Assembly: GCA_035063765.1 (NCBI GenBank)
Contig: JAPSFT010000009.1
Span: 149,478-213,477 of the forward strand
DNA length: 64,000 bases
Reading direction: 5' to 3'
Source of the DNA: Deltaproteobacteria bacterium
GTDB taxonomy: Bacteria > Myxococcota_A > UBA9160 > PR03
Shown: one piece after another, positions 42,472-49,681 of the stretch
How the letters are laid out: every line of letters starts with the position of its first letter
How positions within the stretch are numbered: position 1 is the first letter of the stretch
The notes under the pieces: generated by a model
What the model was told of the DNA's origin: nothing
Database searches by the model: none
What the model saw: the letters and a program-made list of their open reading frames with translations, nothing else
Made by a program: the position numbers and the translations under genes

Positions 42472-42927
42472 TCACCCGCCCCCGAGCGCGGCGAGGAGCG
42501 CGCGCCGCTCGGCGGTGGCGTCGGCGAGCGGCGCGGCGCGCAGCCGCCCGACCTCGGTGGCGTCGTAGGGGACGAAGCCGGGCGCCGCGGCGGCGGGCGG
42601 GTCGAAGCGCGCGACCATCCAGTTGAGCAGCGCGGCGAGCGCGGCGTCGCCGAGCGGGGCGTGGGCCGCGCCCGGGACGCGCACCAGGTACTCGCGGCCG
42701 CCCGGAACCCCCAGGAAGCGCCCGACACCCGAGAGCGACGGAACCCGGTCCGGAGCGCCGCTGCCGTCCTCGAGGTGGCAGCCCATGCACTGGAGCACGT
42801 AGTCGAGGCGCGGGCCGGAGATCGCCTCCGCTCCTGCGCCGCCCGGGGCGAGCATCGTGGCCGCGAAGCTCGCCGCGAGGGCGAGCGCGCCGGCCGCGGA
42901 GCTCCCGGCGCGTGCCCGGCGCCTCAC
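42472..42927 (-). CDS. Small periplasmic monohaem cytochrome c of the amine dehydrogenase cluster
   Basis: A 151-residue protein with an N-terminal signal segment (residues 10-33) and one heme c site, C-M-G-C-H, at about residue 54. A P-S-L-S-G-V-G-R-F-L stretch and a C-terminal helix (L-N-W-M-V-A-R-F) follow; the methionine in this helix is a candidate axial ligand. Position directly after aauA matches orf-2 of the Alcaligenes aau cluster, which also encodes a small monohaem cytochrome. It should accept electrons from the amine dehydrogenase. The GTG at 42927 overlaps the aauA TGA. Confidence 0.85.
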   Translation of the reverse strand: MRRRARAGSSAAGALALAASFAATMLAPGGAGAEAISGPRLDYVLQCMGCHLEDGSGAPDRVPSLSGVGRFLGVPGGREYLVRVPGAAHAPLGDAALAALLNWMVARFDPPAAAAPGFVPYDATEVGRLRAAPLADATAERRALLAALGGG

Positions 42928-43520
42928 GGCTCTCCGGATCCCGCCGCGGCCGGCTCCGCGGGCGCGGCGACGGCGACGCCGAGCACGATCGCGGTGGAGC
43001 AGTGGTAGACGGTGCTCGGCGCGGCCACGCACCAGTTGATGTCGTTGCTCTTCTGGGGGAGGTAGGCCGGGCGATCGCCCTCGTTGCGGTGGCAGTAGCA
43101 GCGCGCGCAGAAGCTCTTGCCGCAGCAGTCGTTGTAGCTGATCACGTAGTGCTTGCCGTCGGCCGGGTTGCGGCAGGTGCCGATCCAGGTGACCGGCGAC
43201 TGGACGGTGCCGGGCGGGCAGGTGGTGTGGCTGCCGCCGCAGCAGGAGCACAGGAAGCCGTCGATCGCGCAGTGGCGCCAGTACTCGCAGCTCGCGGGGT
43301 CGCCCGCGGGCCCCGCGATGCCCTCGGGCGCGGCGGCGGGCGGCTCCGCCGCCGAGACCCGCGACACCGGGAGCAGGGGCAGCGTGGCGCCGCCCGCCAG
43401 CGCGGCGCCGAGCCGGCCCAGGAAGCTGCGCCGCGAGAGCCCGCGCGCGAGGCGCCGCACCGCGTCCTCGGCGACGTGGTCGAGGCGCTGCGACAGCTCG
43501 CGCGGGCGGAGCCTGCTCAT
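42924..43520 (-). CDS. aauA: TTQ-dependent amine dehydrogenase small subunit (aromatic amine dehydrogenase type)
   Basis: A 198-residue protein with a Tat signal (S-R-R-S-F-L-G, residues 29-35). The mature domain carries W112 (T-W-I-G-T-C) and W163 (N-D-I-N-W-C), the two tryptophans that make tryptophan tryptophylquinone, catalytic D131 (N-D-C-C-G) and 14 cysteines in the conserved pattern. D-G-F-L-C-S-C-C-G-G and T-W-I-G-T-C are closer to aromatic amine dehydrogenase than to Paracoccus methylamine dehydrogenase, which has fewer cysteines; this comparison is from memory. It oxidises a primary amine to aldehyde and ammonia in the periplasm with the large subunit. It overlaps both neighbours by four bases. 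Confidence 0.92.
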   Translation of the reverse strand: MSRLRPRELSQRLDHVAEDAVRRLARGLSRRSFLGRLGAALAGGATLPLLPVSRVSAAEPPAAAPEGIAGPAGDPASCEYWRHCAIDGFLCSCCGGSHTTCPPGTVQSPVTWIGTCRNPADGKHYVISYNDCCGKSFCARCYCHRNEGDRPAYLPQKSNDINWCVAAPSTVYHCSTAIVLGVAVAAPAEPAAAGSGEP

Positions 43521-44143
43521 CGTCCTCCCTCGCCGGCGCGTGCCGCCGGCTCGTGCGAGCTTGCCACGAACTCCTGGATCGAGGCCACCCCGCGCGCCTG
43601 CGCCTCGAGCAGGCTCTCGAGGTGCTCGCGCGAGTTCACGAGCCCCTTGGCGCGCACGATCCCGCCGGCGTCGGCGAGCACCGCGTGGGGGAGCCGCCCG
43701 ACGCCGTGGGCGAGGCCGAGCTCGGCCGACACGACGTAGGGGAAGCGATCGAGGCCGTGCTCGGCGGCGAAGTGGCGCTGGGCCGCCTCGTCACCGTCGC
43801 TCGCGAAGACCACCCGCAGGCGCGCGGCCTCCTCGGCGGCGACGCGCCGGACGACCGGGAGCAGCGACTTGCAGACCGGGCAGCCGGGCGCGACGAAGAG
43901 CAGGAGCGTTCCGCGCCCGTCCTCGCTCGGCCCGCCGAGCCGGATCGGGCGCCCCGCCAGGTCCGCTCCCGCCCACGCCGGGGCCGGGTCCCCGACCTGC
44001 GGCCCGCCGCGCAGGAGCAGCGCGCCGGCCGGCGCGAGGCGCTCGTGGAGCACCCCGATCTGGCGCGCGAGCGCGAAGACGAGCGCGGCCAGCGCCACCA
44101 CCGCGAGCCACAGGAGCAGGTTCGAGACGACGAGCGCGCTCAT
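43517..44143 (-). CDS. aauD: Amine dehydrogenase maturation thioredoxin-like protein
   Basis: A 208-residue protein. One N-terminal membrane helix (residues 4-26) anchors a periplasmic thioredoxin domain with the redox motif C-P-V-C (in A-P-G-C-P-V-C-K-S-L-L-P) and the cis-proline block R-L-P-H-A-V-L. MauD/AauD proteins form the many disulfides of the TTQ small subunit. It lies between aauE and aauA with ATGA overlaps on both sides. Confidence 0.92.
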   Translation of the reverse strand: MSALVVSNLLLWLAVVALAALVFALARQIGVLHERLAPAGALLLRGGPQVGDPAPAWAGADLAGRPIRLGGPSEDGRGTLLLFVAPGCPVCKSLLPVVRRVAAEEAARLRVVFASDGDEAAQRHFAAEHGLDRFPYVVSAELGLAHGVGRLPHAVLADAGGIVRAKGLVNSREHLESLLEAQARGVASIQEFVASSHEPAARAGEGGR

Positions 44144-44661
44144 GCCGCACCGGGCGGAGAGGCGAGCAGCCGCGTGGCGGCCGCGTGCGCGAAGGCTGCG
44201 AAGGCGAGGGCGCCGGCGATCGTGGCGCCGTCGAGCGCGCCGAGGGGGCGCGCCGCCACCGGCAGGAAGCCCGCCCCGGCGACGAGGAGCAGGCCGGCGT
44301 TGCGCGCGAGCAGGCCGCCGCCGAGCCCCACGTGCAGGGCGGGCCCGAAGCAGCCGCAGTCGATGTCGCGCCGGCCGCGCAGGAGGTTCAGCGCGATCGC
44401 GGCGCCGTAGAGCGCGAGCAGGGCGGCGGCGCCGACGAAGCCCCAGGGCCGGGCCGCGGGCGAGAGCAGGAGCGCCGCCGCGGCCGCCTCCGCCGCGGCG
44501 AGCCCCGGCGCCGCCAGCCCGGTCAGCACCCAGGGCACGAGCTGGTAGTCGCCGAGCGCGACCCGGAAGGCGTGGAGGTCGCGCAGCTTGTGGGCGGCGG
44601 CGCCCGCGAAGAGCAGCGCCAGGCCCCCGCGCAGCACGGCGTGCAGGGCGGGGTCGATCAC
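44140..44661 (-). CDS. aauE: Amine dehydrogenase maturation membrane protein
   Basis: A 173-residue membrane protein with four helices, DoxX-like, and the conserved D-I-D-C-G-C-F-G motif in the loop after the third helix. MauE/AauE proteins act with MauD/AauD in export and disulfide formation of the small subunit. I chose the GTG at 44661 because it gives a GTGA overlap with the aauB stop, like the other junctions here; the GTG two codons upstream is an alternative. Confidence 0.88.
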   Translation of the reverse strand: MIDPALHAVLRGGLALLFAGAAAHKLRDLHAFRVALGDYQLVPWVLTGLAAPGLAAAEAAAAALLLSPAARPWGFVGAAALLALYGAAIALNLLRGRRDIDCGCFGPALHVGLGGGLLARNAGLLLVAGAGFLPVAARPLGALDGATIAGALAFAAFAHAAATRLLASPPGAA

Positions 44662-45878
44662 CGCCACGGCGCCTGGAGCGTGGACGGCGCGAGCCCGACG
44701 TTCTCGAGGTAGCGCAGGAAGGCGCCGCTGCGCGCGTCCCAGACCCCGATCGTGCCGGCGGCCGACGACACGCCGAACAGGCGCGGCTCCGCATCCTGCG
44801 ACACCGCGATGCTGTCGACCCCCGCGTTCGGGACGACCCGCTCGAGGAGCCACAGGAGCGGGTCGCTCTCGAGGCCGGTCATCTGGGCGAGGAAGGCCGC
44901 CTGCAGGTTGCGCAGCCCGATCGTCTGCACGCGCGTGCGGGTGGCGAGGTCGTAGACCCAGATCGCGCTGCCGGGGTGCTTGTGGCCGTCGGGGCCGCCC
45001 TGGTGGACGAGCGCATAGAGCCGGCCCGAGTCCTCGTGGACGGCCAGGTGCTGGGTGCCGCCGACCTGCCAGGAGTCGGCGCGGTCGGCGTCGTCGAAGA
45101 GCGACCAGCGCTCGCCGAAGCGGAGCGCCTCGCCCCCGACCTCCACCGGGTGGACCACGCCCGCGAAGCTCACGAAGAGCCACTCGTTGCCGCGGCGCAC
45201 CGCCTTCTCGGTGACGGGGTCGGCCATCGGGTCGAAGTGCTTCGCGCTGCGCGTGCGGCCCTGCTCGGCGCCGCCCGCGTCGAGCGTCACCACGAGCAGG
45301 CTCCCGTCGCCGCACAGCATGAAGAAGCGGCGCGGGCCGGCGCCGTAGACGAGGCTGCAGCCGGGGGTCTGGATCTCGCCCACGAAGCGCCGCTCCGCCA
45401 CGTCCACGATCGTGACCGAGGTGGCGGGCGAGTAGTTGAAGAGCGCGAGGAAGCGCCCGTCGTCGAGCAGCGTCGCGAGCGCCAGCGCGTGCACGATGTC
45501 GGCCCGGCGGGGCGGGATCGCCACCTCGGCGACGGGCGCGAGGGTCGCCACGTCGTAGATCGTGACGAGGTCGCTGCGCTCGCCGCGGCTGCCGCGGGAG
45601 TAGTAGGTCTCGGGCAGGTAGATCTCGCCGCGCGCCTGCGAGAAGACCGGCGCGATCGGGCCCACGCCGGCCGAGAGCATGCCGAGGAAGCGGCCGCTGT
45701 CGCCGTCGAGGAGCGCGGTGCGCGCGAGCACGAAGTCGGCGATCCAGACCTGGTGGGGCGCCGGCGCCGGGGCCGGCGCCACCTGCCCCACGGGCTCGCT
45801 CGGGAGCTCGGCACGGGTGGCGTGCGCGCAGAGGAGGAGGGCGAAGGCGACGGCGATCGGACCCGGGGCTCGCGGCAT
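44658..45878 (-). CDS. aauB: TTQ-dependent amine dehydrogenase large subunit
   Basis: A 406-residue protein with a signal peptide (residues 1-27, ending T-R-A-E). The mature part is a seven-bladed beta-propeller with the family block G-E-I-Y-L-P-E-T-Y-Y-S-R-G-S-R-G-E-R and later H-L-A-V-H-E-D-S-G-R-L-Y-A-L-V-H-Q-G-G-P, both typical of methylamine and aromatic amine dehydrogenase heavy chains. It heads the B-E-D-A-cytochrome operon and lies 73 bp from a divergent sensor kinase. Confidence 0.92.
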   Translation of the reverse strand: MPRAPGPIAVAFALLLCAHATRAELPSEPVGQVAPAPAPAPHQVWIADFVLARTALLDGDSGRFLGMLSAGVGPIAPVFSQARGEIYLPETYYSRGSRGERSDLVTIYDVATLAPVAEVAIPPRRADIVHALALATLLDDGRFLALFNYSPATSVTIVDVAERRFVGEIQTPGCSLVYGAGPRRFFMLCGDGSLLVVTLDAGGAEQGRTRSAKHFDPMADPVTEKAVRRGNEWLFVSFAGVVHPVEVGGEALRFGERWSLFDDADRADSWQVGGTQHLAVHEDSGRLYALVHQGGPDGHKHPGSAIWVYDLATRTRVQTIGLRNLQAAFLAQMTGLESDPLLWLLERVVPNAGVDSIAVSQDAEPRLFGVSSAAGTIGVWDARSGAFLRYLENVGLAPSTLQAPWR

Positions 45879-45951
45879 GGCCCCACTGTACCCGGCCGCC
45901 GCCCCCGGCGACGACCCCTTCCGGCCCGGGGTGGTGATATCCTGCCGATCC

Positions 45952-48168
45952 GTGGCGCCCCTCTGGCCCCTCCTCTTCGCGCTCGCCACCGGCCTCTTCG
46001 GCTGGCGCGTGCTGCGGCGCCACGGGACGCCCGTGGCGTACTGGGTCGGCGGCTGGACGGCGGCCGGCATCAGCGGCGCCCTCGCGCTCGTCGATCCGGA
46101 ACGCTCCTCGCTCGCGCCCTCGACGCACGTGCTCGGTGCCTTCTTCGCGGGCCTGCTGGCCGGGGGTGCGCTCTCCTTCGCCGGCCGGCGGGTTCCCGAC
46201 TGGCTGCTGCCCGCAGCCCTCACCTGGGGCTCTCTACGCACGATCGTGTCGATGGCGGGCTTCGACGCCTTCGCCTGGCTGCTCGCGTTCGCCTGGGAGC
46301 CGTGGGCGGTCGCGGCCGCGGCCGGCCTCGTCTGGCGCTCGGCCCGCGCCACCCGCTCGACGCGGGCGGAGCGTTGGCTCGGCCCCGCGCTCCTGGCGCT
46401 CGCGATCGTCGGGTCGCTGCACGTGGCGTGGCTGGCCAGCGGGCGGATGTCGGCGGCGCTGGTGGCGCTGTGGGTGCTCGTGGCGCCGCCCGTCCTCTGG
46501 CTCCAGATCCAGGCGAGCGCGGACCAGCTCCGCCGGCGCCTCGGCGAGCGGCTGCGGGCGACCGTCGCCGAGCGGACGGCGGAGCTGCGCGCCAGCGAGG
46601 AGCGCTACCGCGCCATCTCCGAGCTGAACGCGGACACGAGCTTCCGCGTCCGCATCGATTCCGAGCTGCGCCTGCGGCCCGAGTGGGTGGCGGGCGGGGT
46701 CGTGGCGATGGCGGGGGTCCAGGTCGAAAGGCTCGCCGATCACGGCTGGCTCGCGCTCCTGCCGGAGGAGCTCCGCGCCGTCGCGTACGAGGGCCTCGCG
46801 CGGCTGCCGGTCGGCGAGCGCTTCGACTTCGAGCAGAGCATCGTGGCGCTCGATGGGGGGCTCCGGCGGCTCGCGTTGCGCCTCGTGGTCGCCGGCCGCG
46901 ACGCCGCGGGCGTGATCGACCTCCTGGGCTCGGCCTGCGAGGTCACCGCGCGCTACGACGCCGAGCAGCGGCAGCGCGCGCTCGAGGCCCACCTCGCGCA
47001 GATCCAGCGCCTCGAGAGCCTGGGCGTCCTGGCCGGCGGCATCGCGCACGACTTCAACAACCTGCTCACGGTGATCCGCGGGCACGTGCGCCTGGGCCTG
47101 GCCGAGCTGGCGGCCGAGGCGCCGCTGCGCCCGCGCCTCGAGCGGATCGGATTGGCGGCCGACCACGCCGCGGCGCTGACCGGGCAGATGCTGACCTACG
47201 CGGGCAAGGCGGCGCCCGCCCTGGCGCCGCTCGATCCCGGCGCCGTGGTGGGCTCGCTCGGCGAGCTGCTGCGCGCTTCGCTGCCGGCGGGGTGCACGCT
47301 CGAGATCACCTGCGCGCCCGGGCTCCCGGCCGTGGAAGGTGACCCGAGCCAGCTCGGCCAGGTGGCGATGAACCTGGTCCTCAATGCCGCCGATGCGCTG
47401 GGCGGGGAGCCGGGGCGGGTGGCGCTGCGGGTCGCCGCCGCCGAGCTCGACGAGCAGGCGCTCGCGGGCGCGCTCGGGCCCCGCAAGCTGGCGGCCGGCC
47501 GCTACGTGGTGCTCGAGGTCGCCGACGAGGGCTGCGGGATGGACGCCGCCACGGCCGCGCGCGTGTGCGAGCCCTTCTTCAGCACGAAGTTCTCGGGTCG
47601 CGGGCTCGGGATGGCGGCGGTGCTCGGCATCGTGCGCGCACACGGCGGCGGCCTCACGATCGAGTCGGCGCCCGGCCTGGGCACCACCGTGCGCGTCGCG
47701 CTCCCGGTGAGCGCGCGTCCGGCGCCCGCGCCGGCGATCGTCCCTCCGTCCTGCGCTCCGGCGCGGCCCGGCACCCGGCCCGTGCCGCCGGCCCCGCCGC
47801 GGGGGTGCGTGCTCGTGGTGGACGACGATCCCGCGGTGCGCGAGCTGGCCGCCGAGATGCTCACCCGCGCCGGCTTCGAGGTGGTCCGTGCGGACGGCGG
47901 CGCGGCGGCCGTGGCGACCGTCGTCGGCGGCCAGCGGGTCGATGCGGTGCTGCTCGACCTGGTGATGCCGGACCTCGGCGGCGAGGCCGCCTTCCTGCGC
48001 CTGCGCGCCGTGCGGCCGGATCTGCCCGTCGTGCTGGTCTCCGGCTACGACGACGAGCAGGCGAGCCAGCGCTTCGCGGCCCGCGGCCTCGCCGGCTTCC
48101 TGCGCAAGCCCTTCGAGCCGGACGAGGTGGTCGCGGCCGTCGCCGCGGCGCTCGGGAATCCGGGCTAG
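45952..48168 (+). CDS. Hybrid sensor histidine kinase with C-terminal receiver domain
   Basis: A 738-residue protein. The first 195 residues hold about seven membrane helices, then a PAS-like region (about 215-345), a histidine kinase with H366 (G-G-I-A-H-D-F-N-N-L-L), N box (M-N-L-V-L-N-A-A-D-A-L) and G boxes (D-E-G-C-G-M, G-R-G-L-G-M-A-A), and a receiver domain with D669 (L-L-D-L-V-M-P) and K719. No DNA-binding output is present, so the signal must pass to another protein. It is divergent from the amine dehydrogenase operon. The GTG at 45952 is a likely start; a GTG 7 codons upstream is possible. Confidence 0.87.
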   Translation: MAPLWPLLFALATGLFGWRVLRRHGTPVAYWVGGWTAAGISGALALVDPERSSLAPSTHVLGAFFAGLLAGGALSFAGRRVPDWLLPAALTWGSLRTIVSMAGFDAFAWLLAFAWEPWAVAAAAGLVWRSARATRSTRAERWLGPALLALAIVGSLHVAWLASGRMSAALVALWVLVAPPVLWLQIQASADQLRRRLGERLRATVAERTAELRASEERYRAISELNADTSFRVRIDSELRLRPEWVAGGVVAMAGVQVERLADHGWLALLPEELRAVAYEGLARLPVGERFDFEQSIVALDGGLRRLALRLVVAGRDAAGVIDLLGSACEVTARYDAEQRQRALEAHLAQIQRLESLGVLAGGIAHDFNNLLTVIRGHVRLGLAELAAEAPLRPRLERIGLAADHAAALTGQMLTYAGKAAPALAPLDPGAVVGSLGELLRASLPAGCTLEITCAPGLPAVEGDPSQLGQVAMNLVLNAADALGGEPGRVALRVAAAELDEQALAGALGPRKLAAGRYVVLEVADEGCGMDAATAARVCEPFFSTKFSGRGLGMAAVLGIVRAHGGGLTIESAPGLGTTVRVALPVSARPAPAPAIVPPSCAPARPGTRPVPPAPPRGCVLVVDDDPAVRELAAEMLTRAGFEVVRADGGAAAVATVVGGQRVDAVLLDLVMPDLGGEAAFLRLRAVRPDLPVVLVSGYDDEQASQRFAARGLAGFLRKPFEPDEVVAAVAAALGNPG

Positions 48169-48196
48169 GGTCGCGCCCCCCTCGTCCGGAGCGCCG

Positions 48197-49525
48197 GTGT
48201 CCCACGCGATCGAGCTGCCCGTCTGGACCGTGCTGCCCTTCGCCGGCCTGCTCCTGTGCATCGCCGTGCTGCCGCTCGTGGTGCCGCACGCCTGGGAGCG
48301 CAACCGCACGAAGGGTCTCGTGGCGGCGCTCTTCGCGGCGCCGGTGGTGGTCTACCTGGTGGCCGCCCACGGCGCGGCCGGCGTCCACCAGCTCCTCGAG
48401 AAGGCCCACGAGTACGTGGCCTTCATCGTGCTGCTCGGGGCGCTCTTCGTGGTGAGCGGCGGGATCGTGATCCGGGGCTCGCTGTCGGGGACGCCGCTCC
48501 TCAACACGGCGCTGCTCGCGATCGGCGGCGCGATCGCGAGCTTCGTCGGCACCACCGGCGCCTCGATGCTGCTGGTCCGGCCGCTGCTGCGCGCCAACGC
48601 CTCGCGCCAGCGCAAGGCCCACATCGTGGTCTTCTTCATCTTCGTGGTGTCGAACTGCGGCGGGCTCCTGACCCCCCTCGGCGACCCCCCCCTCTTCCTG
48701 GGCTTCCTGAAGGGCGTGCCCTTCGGGTGGACCTTCCGCCTCTGGCGCGAGTGGCTGCTCGTGAACGGGCTCCTGCTGCTGCTCTTCAACCTCTGGGATC
48801 AGCGCGTCTTCGACCGCGAGGAGCGCGAGCGCCCCGGCTCCCAGCTCGAGGAGGTGCAGCGCCACGCGCCGCTGCGGATCGCGGGCCAGCGCAACCTGGT
48901 CTTCCTCGCCGCGATCGTCGCGATCGTCTACGCCTCGGGCAGCGGCCTCGGGGCCGGCGGCGCGCCCTGGCCGCCGGGGCTCCAGGAGGTGCTCATGGCG
49001 GCGGTCGCGATCGCGGCCTACCTGGCCACGCCCGCCGCCTACCACCGCGAGAACGGCTTCGGCTTCGGGCCGATCATCGAGGTGGCCCTCCTCTTCGCGG
49101 GCATCTTCGTCACGATGGCGCCCGCGCTGCTGCTCCTGAACCAGCACGCCCCGAGCTTCGGCATCCGCGAGCCCTGGCAATTCTTCTGGGCGACCGGCGT
49201 GCTCTCGAGCTTCCTCGACAACGCGCCCACCTACCTGACCTTCGCCGCCACCGCCGTCGGCCTCGACGGCGTCGGCCTCGAAGGCCGCTACCTCGCCGAG
49301 TACCTGGCGCTCGGCCCGCGCGCCCACGAGATCCTGGCCGCGATCTCGACCGGCGCCGTCTTCATGGGCGCCAACACCTACATCGGCAACGGCCCGAACT
49401 TCATGGTCAAGGCGATCGCCGAGCAGAGCGGCGTCGCGATGCCGGGCTTCTTCGGGTACATGGCCTACGCGGGAGCCGTGCTGCTCCCGCTCTTCGTGCT
49501 GGTGACCTTCGTGTTCTTCGTGTAG
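48197..49525 (+). CDS. NhaD/CitMHS-like sodium:proton antiporter (ion transporter superfamily)
   Basis: A 442-residue protein with about 12 membrane segments. G-T-T-G-A-S-M-L-L-V-R-P and S-N-C-G-G-L-L-T-P-L-G-D-P-P-L-F-L-G-F match the ion-transporter group annotated as sodium:proton antiporters, and F-L-D-N-A-P-T-Y is the second-half counterpart. It is 28 bp downstream of the sensor kinase, which may regulate it or share its transcript. A perfect 18-bp palindrome follows its stop. Confidence 0.88.
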   Translation: MSHAIELPVWTVLPFAGLLLCIAVLPLVVPHAWERNRTKGLVAALFAAPVVVYLVAAHGAAGVHQLLEKAHEYVAFIVLLGALFVVSGGIVIRGSLSGTPLLNTALLAIGGAIASFVGTTGASMLLVRPLLRANASRQRKAHIVVFFIFVVSNCGGLLTPLGDPPLFLGFLKGVPFGWTFRLWREWLLVNGLLLLLFNLWDQRVFDREERERPGSQLEEVQRHAPLRIAGQRNLVFLAAIVAIVYASGSGLGAGGAPWPPGLQEVLMAAVAIAAYLATPAAYHRENGFGFGPIIEVALLFAGIFVTMAPALLLLNQHAPSFGIREPWQFFWATGVLSSFLDNAPTYLTFAATAVGLDGVGLEGRYLAEYLALGPRAHEILAAISTGAVFMGANTYIGNGPNFMVKAIAEQSGVAMPGFFGYMAYAGAVLLPLFVLVTFVFFV

Positions 49526-49543
49526 GGCAGCCGATCGGCTGCC
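49526..49543. terminator. Perfect 18-bp palindrome directly after the antiporter stop codon
   Basis: GGCAGCCGATCGGCTGCC reads the same on both strands and starts at the base after the TAG. It could form a stem for transcription termination between the converging antiporter genes, although no T-tract follows. A site for a dimeric DNA-binding protein is the alternative. The remaining 138 bp to the next gene show nothing else. Confidence 0.45.
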
Positions 49544-49681
49544 GATCCCGGGGAGGCTCCCGGCCACACCCGTGCGTCCGGTCGCACGAGCCGAACGCGT
49601 CGAGCTCGAGCCGGCGGCCGCGGACCTCGGGGGCGCGATGCGCCTGCCGAGATCACCGCCGGCGGGGAACCAGCGGCGGGA

